Source: a virus
Reading direction: 5' to 3' (one strand)
DNA length: 41,696 nucleotides
IMG/VR virus record: IMGVR_UViG_3300032069_000022
Span: 1-41,696 of that record
Made by a program: the position numbers and the translations under genes
In this document: piece by piece, positions 15,196 to 22,614 of the stretch
Layout: every line of letters begins with the position of its first letter
Position numbering within the stretch: the stretch's first letter is position 1
The notes under the pieces: generated by a model
Told to the model about the DNA's origin: nothing
Database searches by the model: none
The model's input: only the letters and a program-made list of their open reading frames with translations

Positions 15196-15602
15196 TACTC
15201 CTCCCTTTTTATGTCGATGATAACTGTTTCTTTTGCTCCCAAAGAAGCGCTTATGTTTCGATAAAGGATCTCAATGGCGTTAACCGAGTCACCGATAAAA
15301 TCAGTGGCCTTTGTAAACCCAAATCCTATGCAACCCAATACGTCCTTTGGATAATTGGCAACATGCATCTCGATCCCACTGCGATTGGGTACGTTCATAA
15401 CCACAGGTACAGATCGATGCCAATGCTCTGCGGGAAACATCTGGATTGGATAGGTCCCCTCTGGGACGCAAGAGATGTTGTGCTGGTTATCACGCCAGGG
15501 CAACTCCAGAGTGTATCCCAAAAATACCTCATTTATGAACAAATCCCCGATCGTGCTGTTTACGCACTTGTCGAGAGGAGGTCTAATAAGCTTAAGTTTC
15601 AT
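15195..15602 (-). CDS. DUF5675-family protein, possible lysis enzyme
   Basis: 135 aa. It begins MKLKLIRPP and contains STIGDLFINEVFLGYTLELP, CVPEGTYPIQMFPAEHWHR, VPVVMNVPNRSGIEMHVANY and KDVLGCIGFGFTK, the ordered blocks of DUF5675 (TIG-L-ly...f-TLE, iP-GtY-i, L-v---GI-iH-gn---d--GCI). The H/GC arrangement resembles L,D-transpeptidase or amidase-like folds, and members are often found in lysis cassettes. No other cell-wall hydrolase was recognised in the window, so this may be the functional endolysin or an accessory. Confidence 0.8.
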   Translation of the reverse strand: MKLKLIRPPLDKCVNSTIGDLFINEVFLGYTLELPWRDNQHNISCVPEGTYPIQMFPAEHWHRSVPVVMNVPNRSGIEMHVANYPKDVLGCIGFGFTKATDFIGDSVNAIEILYRNISASLGAKETVIIDIKREE

Positions 15603-15865
15603 TAATTATGAATTCCGATGGCGAGCTTTAGAAGCCCAATAACAATCGCCCCTACCGCCCCAGATCCGGTCCCGAGCCCCAATAAAAATCTTTTTTCTTT
15701 TTTCTGATTCAGTTCCAAGCGCTGCCGAACCTTGTCTTGATTTTCCAAGGCGATGCACAATAGATCAAATAGATACATCGATTTCATGTCTGCATCGGCG
15801 GCCTTAAATGTTTCCCGGGATGGAAGAGGTAATTCAAAATTACAACTCTTGGCTTCTTCGGCCAT
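15602..15865 (-). CDS. Small C-terminally anchored membrane protein, possible holin partner
   Basis: 87 aa. A polar N-terminal half with a helix (LENQDKVRQRLELNQKKEKR) is followed by one membrane span (FLLGLGTGSGAVGAIVIGLL). This layout resembles XhlA-type lysis proteins, but the similarity is one of architecture only. It is placed directly upstream of the DUF5675 gene and its stop abuts that start. Confidence 0.68.
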   Translation of the reverse strand: MAEEAKSCNFELPLPSRETFKAADADMKSMYLFDLLCIALENQDKVRQRLELNQKKEKRFLLGLGTGSGAVGAIVIGLLKLAIGIHN

Positions 15866-15883
15866 ACGCCCCTCTTTGTTATT

Positions 15884-16282
15884 TTATTGGAACAAGTTCT
15901 TCGGTTTCTCGATATAAAGTTTAATCTTGAAAATTGCTGAATTCACCAGATTGCTAGTAAGAACCACATGCAGGGTACTGTAAATTCTGCGAGATTCCAT
16001 ATAGACGCTTCCGGTAATCTTCGGAAAATATTGTCCCAAAGTAGCAATAACCGATCCGCCCATCACATCAATCCCGTCAGCATCGAGGAACGTAATTGTG
16101 GCCGCACCCGTGGGGTAGGTCGTAAGATCCGGAATCACCGTTACCATCCGAAGATCCCCGTAAAGCGTATTAGTGTATTGATTAAAGGCTGCCCCGGATG
16201 AAGCAATGCAATCCAGTTCGTCCTGATAATAATCGTGGTTAATCCTTGAAATGGCCTCTGTCATCGTTCCCGCAACTGGCAT
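15884..16282 (-). CDS. Virion-like paralog B (tandem pair)
   Basis: 132 aa. It shares with the next gene upstream the blocks INHDY, TLYGDLRMVTV-P, TFLDADGIDVMGGSV, GQYFPKI and a C-terminal KPKNLFQ; identity is high in the middle. The sequence is beta-rich with no catalytic motif. Tandem paralogs near terminase could be structural (fibre, decoration), but the role is unknown. Spacing to the paralog is 10 bp. Confidence 0.75.
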   Translation of the reverse strand: MPVAGTMTEAISRINHDYYQDELDCIASSGAAFNQYTNTLYGDLRMVTVIPDLTTYPTGAATITFLDADGIDVMGGSVIATLGQYFPKITGSVYMESRRIYSTLHVVLTSNLVNSAIFKIKLYIEKPKNLFQ

Positions 16283-16292
16283 CTAGCTCTCC

Positions 16293-16682
16293 TTACTGAA
16301 ACAGATTCTTCGGAAGCTGAACGAGTATGTTAATTGTGAACACCGCCGCCGCCTGACTATTTGAACCAATCACTATTTCCAGGGGAGTAGAAACCCTTCG
16401 AAAAGCAGCATAGGCTCCGGTTACGATCTTTGGAAAATATTGTCCGATAGCAAGAACAACCGACCCCCCCATAACATCGATACCGTCAGCATCTAAAAAG
16501 GTACAGGTAGCCGAAGAGGTCGGTGCTGGCGATCCAGGTACTACAGTTACCATTCTCAGGTCGCCATATAGAGTGCTCGTAAGTTGGTCAAAGGCAGTAC
16601 CCGCGCTCAAGCACAGCAACGAAAACAATTCAAAGTCGTGATTTATTTTTGATGGAGTTTCCACCATTGTTCCGCTTGGCAT
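16293..16682 (-). CDS. Virion-like paralog A (tandem pair)
   Basis: 129 aa, the partner of the 132-aa gene. Shared blocks are SKINHDF, TSTLYGDLRMVTVVPG, CTFLDADGIDVMGGSVV, IGQYFPKIV and PKNLFQ. It arose by tandem duplication followed by divergence, mostly at the N-terminus and in the last third. Function unknown. Confidence 0.75.
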   Translation of the reverse strand: MPSGTMVETPSKINHDFELFSLLCLSAGTAFDQLTSTLYGDLRMVTVVPGSPAPTSSATCTFLDADGIDVMGGSVVLAIGQYFPKIVTGAYAAFRRVSTPLEIVIGSNSQAAAVFTINILVQLPKNLFQ

Positions 16683-16686
16683 GGGC

Positions 16687-16896
16687 TTACTCCTTTAGCA
16701 GTCCTAGTTTTTTTAGGCCCTGATTTAGAATAGTGACCTTGGGCTTTACTGGTTTAACAGACTTGGTTTTATCCTCTGACGGGATTGGCGGTTTTGTGAC
16801 GGGTTTGGCAGCAGCCGGAGCATCCATTGAACCGGTAATCTCGTCTAGGGCATCCTTACGGCTTTTTATTTTCGCTTTCAAATCTGGGTCTGCCAT
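16687..16896 (-). CDS. Small Lys/Pro-rich protein
   Basis: 69 aa (MADPDLKAKIKSRKDALDEI..., then a Pro/Lys linker and LNQGLKKLGLLKE). I chose ATG 16896 because AAGGAG lies 5 nt upstream; an in-frame GTG at 16902 overlaps that site. No family recognised. Two inverted repeats lie just upstream. Confidence 0.62.
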   Translation of the reverse strand: MADPDLKAKIKSRKDALDEITGSMDAPAAAKPVTKPPIPSEDKTKSVKPVKPKVTILNQGLKKLGLLKE

Positions 16897-16913
16897 GTTC
16901 ACTCCTTTGACAG

Positions 16914-16949
16914 GTTCACTCGATTAGTGAACAGGTGCAAAATTTGCAC
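16914..16949. repeat. Pair of adjacent inverted repeats
   Basis: GTTCACT-cgatt-AGTGAAC (16914-16932) and the perfect palindrome GTGCAAAATTTGCAC (16935-16949) are separated by 2 bp in the gap before the 69-aa gene. No U-run follows. They could be operators for a dimeric regulator or RNA hairpins. Confidence 0.55.
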
Positions 16950-16952
16950 AAC

Positions 16953-17234
16953 CTAGATAGATTTTTCTTTGGGGGTGTCCCACTTAATTTTATCGTAGCC
17001 CCGCATATACTCCCGGGACCACAAAGTTATTCCGTCTTTGCATCGAGCATTCGAGACAGGCGGACTTCCATTCCAGCCAATAGGATTTCCATCTGCATTA
17101 TGAGGTTCAAACACCGCTCCAGTTTCCATATTGCGATAGACTTCCCTTGAAATTTTTTTGCCATCTTCGGTTCTCCCGGTTAGCTCTCGCATGGGCCACC
17201 ATGCCTGAGATCCTGCCTTACTAAGACGTGCCAT
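16953..17234 (-). CDS. Small phage protein after TerL, unknown
   Basis: 93 aa. It begins MARLSKAGSQAWWPMRELTG and contains REVYRNMETGAVFEP and ITLWSREYMRGYDKIKWD, rich in aromatic and charged residues. It starts 1 bp after the large terminase stop, hence probably coupled. No family recognised. Confidence 0.72.
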   Translation of the reverse strand: MARLSKAGSQAWWPMRELTGRTEDGKKISREVYRNMETGAVFEPHNADGNPIGWNGSPPVSNARCKDGITLWSREYMRGYDKIKWDTPKEKSI

Positions 17235-17235
17235 A

Positions 17236-18678
17236 TTACCCCCCCGAATTCTGACCAGAATAACTTGCCGCCCTATCTCTTGCAGCGGCAGAAAGTTTTC
17301 TCATCGTACTGGAATCGAACTGGGCGTCTAATTCTGGAATCAAAATATTGACACCATTTGCAAAAGCGTCTCCCACATGGCTCGCCGTGTTCTTCTCGGG
17401 AAGATTAGAAATAATTTTTCCGCTGTTATCTGTCTTATAGTGCCATTCACCGGAAAGCGCTCTGTGTAAGAATTTTTCTTCTGGACTTATTTGGATGGCC
17501 GGTTTTCCAACCACATTTCGATTGAAGGCGGCCTTAAGACCTATTTTTTGCCTGTCCCAATGAGCGGGACCCCCCTCAAAATAAGTATGCAGCTTTTCTT
17601 CGATAACCTTTGCGGCAGACACTCCCTTGTTAGACTGGTCTCCGTTTTTCATAGACACGTCCCCAACGTCGCGCCACCCCTTACACATACCAAACCATCG
17701 GGGAGAACGAAGCAATGGGGCAAGGGAAAAGTCGATTAGCTGGCTCACGTCTGAATTTTCTAGGTGAATGGTGTCAATAAAAACAAGGCGACCGGTATGG
17801 GTTATTTGGCCAACTAAACAACTTGGGTTGTGCCATCCATCCCAGAAACGAAATCCGACAAGGCCTTTAGCGGGGTCCACGGGAAATTTTAAAAGATGTA
17901 GGTCGGGGTTATATTCCGGACATACCTTTTTGCCCCTAAAAACCGGAGCCGCCTTACCTTCAACGTAGCGTTGCCATAAGCCTGGGTCGTTTTTGTAGGC
18001 AAGTTTTACCGCCTGCCTAGCATAGTCAGATATAAATTTATTTTCCCCGGGCTCCATCCGAAATACTGCCTTGGTAATTAAAGGAAATTCCGGATCAACC
18101 GAGGGAGAATCAATTAGCGTCTGAAAGGTCCAGTGGCTCTCGTCGGGAGGATTCATGGTCACGTTAAGTCGGGGAACGATATCCATGTCCTGCCTGGCGC
18201 AACGGGCTAGGGCACTCTGGTAGACCGACAACGACAACCCCGCGTTTGAACGGTCGATTATGGGGGCCGGTTCCTCCAACCAAACCAAACTATATTCAGG
18301 ACCCTGACCTAACTTAGAAAGGCTGGCCTCGTCATCGATACCAAAAAGATCGCAAGTAATCCTTGGATTGGTTCTGATCTCCAGACTCTTAGAATCATTC
18401 CAGAACCGGTAAAGACCGGGAGAAATAAAATCAAGACACTTCTTAATACTTGGAATCGTACTGTTTTTGATGTTCTCGTGAGTGTCCCTGACGATCGCGG
18501 CCTGAATTGGTTTTCCGGCTCTCTGGGCGCTATTTATCATAGACACAACCGCAGCAAACGTCTTTCCTTCCCCCATGTTAGAGTATAATACATTTATTAT
18601 ACTTCGGGAGAAGACAAAGCGTTCCTGGGTTGGCGAAAGCTTAATAGAAAATTGCTTAGCCCCAGATACATTTTTCAT
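17236..18678 (-). CDS. terL: Terminase large subunit
   Basis: 480 aa. The N-terminal ATPase has a Walker A-like N34-MGEGKT40, a coupling region and Walker B LVWLEE (131-136). The C-terminal RNase H-like nuclease shows the acidic motifs FRFWD280 and a later D340 and HVGDAF. It packages DNA by docking on the portal. The start MKNVSGAKQF has no ribosome site, and the predicted promoter (18690-18718) places transcript initiation only about 5 nt upstream, implying a nearly leaderless mRNA. It is the first gene of the late operon; the small subunit is about 10 kb away. Confidence 0.9.
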   Translation of the reverse strand: MKNVSGAKQFSIKLSPTQERFVFSRSIINVLYSNMGEGKTFAAVVSMINSAQRAGKPIQAAIVRDTHENIKNSTIPSIKKCLDFISPGLYRFWNDSKSLEIRTNPRITCDLFGIDDEASLSKLGQGPEYSLVWLEEPAPIIDRSNAGLSLSVYQSALARCARQDMDIVPRLNVTMNPPDESHWTFQTLIDSPSVDPEFPLITKAVFRMEPGENKFISDYARQAVKLAYKNDPGLWQRYVEGKAAPVFRGKKVCPEYNPDLHLLKFPVDPAKGLVGFRFWDGWHNPSCLVGQITHTGRLVFIDTIHLENSDVSQLIDFSLAPLLRSPRWFGMCKGWRDVGDVSMKNGDQSNKGVSAAKVIEEKLHTYFEGGPAHWDRQKIGLKAAFNRNVVGKPAIQISPEEKFLHRALSGEWHYKTDNSGKIISNLPEKNTASHVGDAFANGVNILIPELDAQFDSSTMRKLSAAARDRAASYSGQNSGG

Positions 18679-18689
18679 TTAATAGCTAT

Positions 18690-18718
18690 ATTGTACTACT
18701 TTCTGTCGCTAAAGTCAA
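18690..18718 (-). promoter_or_regulatory. Sigma70-type promoter for the late (terL) operon
   Basis: Minus strand: -35 TTGACT (18718-18713), 17-nt spacer, -10 TACAAT (18695-18690). AGTAG directly precedes the -10, as in the promoters at 26073-26101 and 27536-27563. The predicted start near 18683 is about 5 nt from the terL ATG. Confidence 0.72.
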
Positions 18719-18751
18719 GCGGATCGACGCTGAACGTCACCTATGATGCCC

Positions 18752-18779
18752 TTGACAAAAAAATCATACGTGATATAAT
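18752..18779 (+). promoter_or_regulatory. Consensus sigma70 promoter for endonuclease/recombinase genes
   Basis: Both hexamers are perfect: TTGACA (18752-18757), 16-nt spacer, TATAAT (18774-18779). The spacer contains ATCA-TACG-TGAT, which could be an operator half-site pair. It diverges from the terL promoter. A TAGGAG ribosome site and the HNH start follow at 18802. Confidence 0.82.
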
Positions 18780-18801
18780 TATTGTCAGATAGGAGATCGA
18801 T

Positions 18802-19329
18802 ATGGGAAAGTTTACTGACTTAACTGGAAAAGTTTTTGGACGTTGGACGGTAGAATATCGTTACGGCATCAACAACTCCGGAAGTGTTTTATGGATGTGT
18901 CGCTGTTCGTGTGGGACCCGAAGAAAGATAAGGAGCCCAGACCTAACAAGAGGTGCCAGTACGAAATGTAAAAGCTGCCTAAAACTACCCCGGGGAGAGG
19001 AAAGATTTAATGCCCTATTTAAACTTACCCAATACAACGCCAGAAAACGTGGGTATTCTTTTGAAATATCAAAAAATCAATTCCGAACATTAATTACAAG
19101 TCAGTGTTTTTATTGCGGATCTAATCCAGGACAAATAATCAATGGTCCTTGAGGTCCATATATTCACGGAGGAATTGATAGAATAAATAATGAAATCGGA
19201 TACTTAATAAATAACTTAGTTCCTTGCTGTAAATGGTGCAATCAAGCAAAACACACAAGATCTGTAGCAGATTTTATGTCCTGGATAAAACAGATATACG
19301 AAAATTTCATAATAAAAGGAGGGAGTTAA
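18802..19329 (+). pseudogene. HNH homing endonuclease interrupted by an in-frame TGA
   Basis: The frame reads 116 codons (MGKFTDLTGKVFGRWTVEYR... CFYCGSNPG...NGP), then TGA at 19150-19152, then continues open to 19329 with the rest of the nuclease: GPYIHGGIDRINNEIGYLI, VPCCKWCNQAKHTRSVADF. The paired CxxC and CCxxC knuckles and the GIDRINN motif define an HNH enzyme, so the TGA splits one protein. It is a nonsense mutation or a read-through site. The N-terminus matches the endonuclease at 21891-22439. The final TAA overlaps the recombinase ATG. Confidence 0.82.
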
Positions 19330-20051
19330 TGGACGCTGTGGGTTACGTCAGGGTGTCGACTTCAGAGCAAAATATCAGCGGGCTCGGACTTGAGTTCCAA
19401 CGCCAGAGAATTACTGAATTTTGTAAGTCTCAAAACTTAAATCTAGTGGAGATTATCGAAGAGGGCAACGGACTCTCGGGTGGGGTTCCTATTGAAAACA
19501 GGCCAGCCGGGTCACGCTTGTGCAAAATGATAATGAGTAAAGGCAGGACCGTCAGGGCCGTCGTGACTCTCAAATTAGACAGGGCCTTTCGGGATACAGA
19601 AGATTGCTTACATCATGCAAAAGAGTGGCTCCATCATGGAGTGGCCGTACATTTCCTTGATCTTGCCGGACTAGATCTGTCGTCCGGGGTAGGGATGATG
19701 CAACTAACAATGATGGCTGGATTTTCTGAGATGGAAAGACGATTGATATCTGACAGAACAAAGTCGGCCTTGAGTATAAAAAAGGCAAGAGGCGAAAAAA
19801 CCGGTGGACACGTTCCTTATGGCTACTCCTGGGAACTGAACAAGGAGGGCGTTAAGATCCTGAAGCCCTGGAAGATCGAGCAGGAGGTGATCGGGCTGAT
19901 AAAGAAAATGCGCGAGATGAAATTAAGTCCAGAAAAGATCGCGGCTAAACTAAATGAGTCCGGAATAAAAACAAAACTCGGGTCGCTCTGGAGTTTCAAA
20001 CAGATCTATAGAATTTTAGCAAGGGAGGATAAGAATGAAAAACCGAAATGA
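19329..20051 (+). CDS. Serine site-specific recombinase (resolvase/invertase family)
   Basis: 240 aa. I chose ATG 19329, which overlaps the previous TAA and has AGGAGGG upstream. The catalytic domain starts MDAVGYVRVSTSEQ, with nucleophile S10 and R8, followed by TLKLDRAFRDTED and the helix E sequence GFSEMERRLISDRT. The C-terminus has GGHVPYGYSW and a helix-turn-helix-like LSPEKIAAKLNESG...WSFKQIYRIL. It is too short for a large serine integrase with a zinc ribbon, and more like small phage integrases or invertases. It would integrate or excise the phage or invert DNA; no att site was identified. Confidence 0.88.
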   Translation: MDAVGYVRVSTSEQNISGLGLEFQRQRITEFCKSQNLNLVEIIEEGNGLSGGVPIENRPAGSRLCKMIMSKGRTVRAVVTLKLDRAFRDTEDCLHHAKEWLHHGVAVHFLDLAGLDLSSGVGMMQLTMMAGFSEMERRLISDRTKSALSIKKARGEKTGGHVPYGYSWELNKEGVKILKPWKIEQEVIGLIKKMREMKLSPEKIAAKLNESGIKTKLGSLWSFKQIYRILAREDKNEKPK

Positions 20052-20199
20052 CGATCCGATCTTTCAAGTACTGGTAGAAAAAATATACGAAGCGATGGAT
20101 GACATGGGCTGGTCTCTTCAGGACGTGATAGAGGCCGCAACCATCGCGGCGCTCCGATACGAGATCCATCACAAAGACGATCCACAGAACCGATTCTAA
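20035..20199 (+). CDS. Small helical protein coupled to the recombinase
   Basis: 54 aa (MKNRNDDPIFQVLVEKIYEA..., YEIHHKDDPQNRF). ATG at 20035 lies inside the recombinase 3' end, behind AGGGAGGAT, so it is translated in overlap. Acidic and helical; the end DVIEAATIAALRY could be a short interaction helix. It might modulate the recombinase (directionality factor-like), but nothing in the sequence proves this. The stop overlaps the converging gene's stop. Confidence 0.6.
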   Translation: MKNRNDDPIFQVLVEKIYEAMDDMGWSLQDVIEAATIAALRYEIHHKDDPQNRF

Positions 20200-20441
20200 G
20201 AATCTATCAGATCTTCGGGCTCGATACCTAAGATCAGAGATCCAGCCCAGGCCCCCGGATGGAGACCTAGAAGCTGAAGAGGGACCTGACACAGTGGGCA
20301 TGGCCTGTTCATCATAGGGTATTTTTTAGGATGGACATGAACGACCTTGCGATCCCCGTAAGCAAAATTTAAGCAAAAAAGACAGATCATTACGATTGGA
20401 CTTTCTGGGTCTGGGGTATGACTCTTTCTAGTTTCCATCAA
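20196..20441 (-). CDS. Small zinc-knuckle protein
   Basis: 81 aa with two CxxC pairs (MICLFCLNFA near residue 19 and RPCPLCQVP near 47) flanking a His/Pro-rich loop (VVHVHPKKYPMM), a likely zinc site. It is the last gene of the minus-strand operon. No specific family recognised. Confidence 0.68.
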   Translation of the reverse strand: MMETRKSHTPDPESPIVMICLFCLNFAYGDRKVVHVHPKKYPMMNRPCPLCQVPLQLLGLHPGAWAGSLILGIEPEDLIDS

Positions 20442-20821
20442 ACCATCCTTTCTTTTTCTACCTGAAGAACCTTTGGCGGAGGAGTCTTAAACTTGCCCTT
20501 GGAATCTCTCGGTTTCTGCTTTGGTAACCTCTCCTCCATCCAAAGCGCGAGCCAGGTTCCCACTATGGACCCTAGTGCATTCGGCGCAAAGTAGATCCAG
20601 TCCCTTACATAGATCAAGACTTCTAGGCAAATCAATGCAGTCAGAGCCCCCGAAAGCAAAGCGGCTGGCAATCTCTTGCCAGAAACCACACGACGCATGT
20701 AGATCACAACTACCACATCGTCCAGGATAGACAAACCGAAGACAATGAAGGCAATCCATGGGCTCATTTCTTTGAACCCGATCAAAACCTGTAGCAAGCG
20801 TAGGGCTATCCATTCGATCAT
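20438..20821 (-). CDS. Membrane protein resembling DUF5698
   Basis: 127 aa with about three membrane spans (SPWIAFIVFGLSILDDVVVV, LPAALLSGALTALICLEVLI, NALGSIVGTWLALWMEERL). The arginine pair between spans 1 and 2 (YMRRVVSGKRLPAALL), the VLIYV and the closing G-W-E-RL motif match the N-terminal membrane domain DUF5698 of UPF0316/DUF2179-type proteins. It lacks the usual C-terminal cytoplasmic domain, having a basic tail instead. Role in the phage unknown. The start overlaps the previous stop by 4 nt. Confidence 0.65.
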   Translation of the reverse strand: MIEWIALRLLQVLIGFKEMSPWIAFIVFGLSILDDVVVVIYMRRVVSGKRLPAALLSGALTALICLEVLIYVRDWIYFAPNALGSIVGTWLALWMEERLPKQKPRDSKGKFKTPPPKVLQVEKERMV

Positions 20822-21072
20822 TCCGTCCTCAGCACTTCGTTCAGGTCGCCCTGGAGGAGCCCGAGTATGTTATTGATCTCTGCATGGGAGCCGGTGGCCT
20901 TGGGCTCATACTCAATGAGCCAATCGTAATACCAGGACAAAAACCGTTCAGCTATCTTTTTGGCTTCAGGAAGGGTTATTCTTCCCCACACCTTACGGTC
21001 ATCGTATGTACGATTAATCTCAATCAGGTCCGGCAATACTTCAAAACTCCAGTCCTTCCGATTAATTCCCAT
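20818..21072 (-). CDS. Small acidic protein, unknown
   Basis: 84 aa. It contains EVLPDLIEINRTYDDRKVWG, LPEAKKIAERFLSWYYDWLI and INNILGLLQGDLNEVL. Mixed fold with two C-terminal helices, no Cys or metal motif. The 4-nt overlap with the following membrane-protein gene suggests coupled translation. Not recognised. Confidence 0.68.
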   Translation of the reverse strand: MGINRKDWSFEVLPDLIEINRTYDDRKVWGRITLPEAKKIAERFLSWYYDWLIEYEPKATGSHAEINNILGLLQGDLNEVLRTE

Positions 21073-21283
21073 TGCGCCGGTCCTCTTTATATTTCTTCTT
21101 CAGGAGCCGATACAGATGGCGACCGCCCTTTGTTACCAAGGTTCCCCAACACTTTCCGGCCCGAAACAATGCCATCCTTGAATCCGGAACATGGATTGTG
21201 TATTCCTGACGGTCTGATCTAAACAGATCTCCGGTTTCCTCAAAAGCTTTTTTGCGCAATCTTCTGGCAACAATGTTGTTCAT
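21062..21283 (-). CDS. Small basic protein, unknown
   Basis: 73 aa. MNNIVARRLRKKAFEETGDL, FRSDRQEYTIHVPDSRMALF, WGTLVTKGGRHLYRLLKKKY. Basic at both ends, one Cys. It overlaps both neighbours. Its composition would suit nucleic-acid binding; no family recognised. Confidence 0.66.
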   Translation of the reverse strand: MNNIVARRLRKKAFEETGDLFRSDRQEYTIHVPDSRMALFRAGKCWGTLVTKGGRHLYRLLKKKYKEDRRNGN

Positions 21284-21480
21284 GGGTGCCTCATCATAAT
21301 CATATCCAGATCAAACACGTGAGCTATGGCTTTTTGAACGTCGTTCTGTCCAGAAGGAAGAAAGGTAAGTCGCAACTCAAACTGCGGCCTGAAGTCGTCC
21401 CCTAAGAAATTCTTATCCACCATACCCATGAATTCTTCAAAGGCCCGCTGAAGAACTTGTTTATCTTTTTTGCTAATCAT
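21280..21480 (-). CDS. Small protein, unknown
   Basis: 66 aa. MISKKDKQVLQRAFEEFMGM, then a beta stretch FRPQFELRLTFLPSGQNDVQ and a final helix IAHVFDLDMIMMRHP. No motif recognised. It overlaps its neighbours by 4-8 nt within the early minus operon. Confidence 0.66.
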   Translation of the reverse strand: MISKKDKQVLQRAFEEFMGMVDKNFLGDDFRPQFELRLTFLPSGQNDVQKAIAHVFDLDMIMMRHP

Positions 21481-21913
21481 TTGGTCTCCATTCCGGCTGC
21501 CCGTATTGCAACCGATCTGCGTCCATCACTACCTCGATATCTGGACGGTGACGCTGAATCAGTTTGCCTATCAAAAGATTGTGACACGCCAGGGTCCCAT
21601 TTTCTGCAAACCACTCCTGGGCGTTCTTGGAGTTTGGGCACCAACATAAAAGCGCCAGATCGATCGCGGGGTCCAGTTCATCCAGCCACCCCTTCACGTA
21701 TTCCCATCTTTCCCTTAACCCTGCTGCGTATGCCGCAGCAAATTCTTTTATCGGATCTTTAAAATCTTCTAAGTGAAGAGGAACTGCGCCAACTCCCTCC
21801 GCTCCAAGAAAATCCAGTACCCGGTAATGCTCTCCTGTGGGCATCCACCTGGCTACCGATGCTTTGGCCATCGCAAACTGAGGAGCGATCTTAAATGACG
21901 TTAGGATTACCAC
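21473..21913 (-). CDS. DUF488-like protein
   Basis: 146 aa from a GTG start at 21913 behind AGGATATTTA. The layout VILTSFKIAPQFAMAKASVA, a central helix pair and the C-terminal ALLCWCPNSKNAQEWF, then GTLACHNLLIGKLIQRHRPD recalls DUF488 proteins, where a late LLC...CHR/CH motif closes the fold. Those proteins have no settled function, with nucleic-acid or phosphatase-like roles proposed. The start lies inside the end of an HNH gene, implying that the endonuclease inserted just in front of it. Confidence 0.55.
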   Translation of the reverse strand: MVILTSFKIAPQFAMAKASVARWMPTGEHYRVLDFLGAEGVGAVPLHLEDFKDPIKEFAAAYAAGLRERWEYVKGWLDELDPAIDLALLCWCPNSKNAQEWFAENGTLACHNLLIGKLIQRHRPDIEVVMDADRLQYGQPEWRPND

Positions 21914-22439
21914 TAAATATCCTCTTATGATTCGGGTCGTTTTGTTCTTCCCATGTTGCCCACCGACAGTTTCTGGGTTCGTAATTTCCGTTTGGATCTT
22001 TTCTATCTAAGGTTTTTCCTTCCGGTCGAATACCCATATCATCAAGAAAATTTTCAAATGATTCAATCCAACGATCACACATCTTAATTCCTAGAGCACC
22101 GTAAATAGGATAGTCTTTGTTCTGGGGATTATTACACCTCTGTTTAATAGATTGCCATGCACGATACGTTGGTTTGGTAGATAATCCATGGGTGGCCCTT
22201 TTGTGCCCCTGTTTTATTGCATTCTCAGTCCTAAGACAACCACACGAACAGGCCCTTCTAGATAAAAGAACGTGGGACCACTCTTCAATATGATTTCCAC
22301 ACTCACAAATACAAAAATACCTAGCTCTCCTGTGTCCGTCTTTTTCACATGGTAAAATTCCAACAAGAGACTCAACGGTTAGTCTTCCAAACACCCTTCC
22401 CTTAAGATCCTTAATTTTACCCACTATATTCAACTCCAT
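21891..22439 (-). CDS. HNH homing endonuclease (zinc/AP2-type layout)
   Basis: 182 aa from ATG 22439. A GTG at 22424, giving MGKIKDLKGRVFGRLTVESL, matches the start of the endonuclease at 18802 (MGKFTDLTGKVFGRWTVE) and may be the true start. Cysteine pairs FCICECGNH and ACSCGCLRT form a zinc knuckle. They are followed by TYRAWQSIKQRCNNPQNKDY, MCDRWIESFENFLDDMG and TLDRKDPNGNYEPRNCRWAT, the catalytic block of this common phage endonuclease family. It overlaps both neighbours, leaving them intact. It is probably active. Confidence 0.85.
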   Translation of the reverse strand: MELNIVGKIKDLKGRVFGRLTVESLVGILPCEKDGHRRARYFCICECGNHIEEWSHVLLSRRACSCGCLRTENAIKQGHKRATHGLSTKPTYRAWQSIKQRCNNPQNKDYPIYGALGIKMCDRWIESFENFLDDMGIRPEGKTLDRKDPNGNYEPRNCRWATWEEQNDPNHKRIFSGNPNVI

Positions 22440-22611
22440 CTTCGATACATACAGGACAACGATGAAGCCATTCACTGTTAACCTTAAACGGTCTCCACCC
22501 CAAAAATCGCATCTCTTCGATGGCATCGTAAATAGTGGAGCAGTCTAGTTCCTCGTAATTAGCACAACAATCGCAACATACCGTATAACCGAATTCATTT
22601 CCTTCGATCAT
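22417..22611 (-). CDS. Small Cys-rich protein
   Basis: 64 aa. Paired cysteines CCDCC near residue 12 and RCPVC near 51 frame AIEEMRFLGWRPFKVNSEWL, giving a likely two-knuckle zinc domain of a type frequent in phage early operons. Its 3' end is overlapped by the HNH start. No function known. Confidence 0.72.
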   Translation of the reverse strand: MIEGNEFGYTVCCDCCANYEELDCSTIYDAIEEMRFLGWRPFKVNSEWLHRCPVCIEDGVEYSG

Positions 22612-22614
22612 AAG

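Noticed and set aside
20192-20204. GATTC-TAA-GAATC palindrome at the convergent stops
   Set aside because: Five-bp arms with a 3-nt loop and no U-run; too weak to call a terminator.
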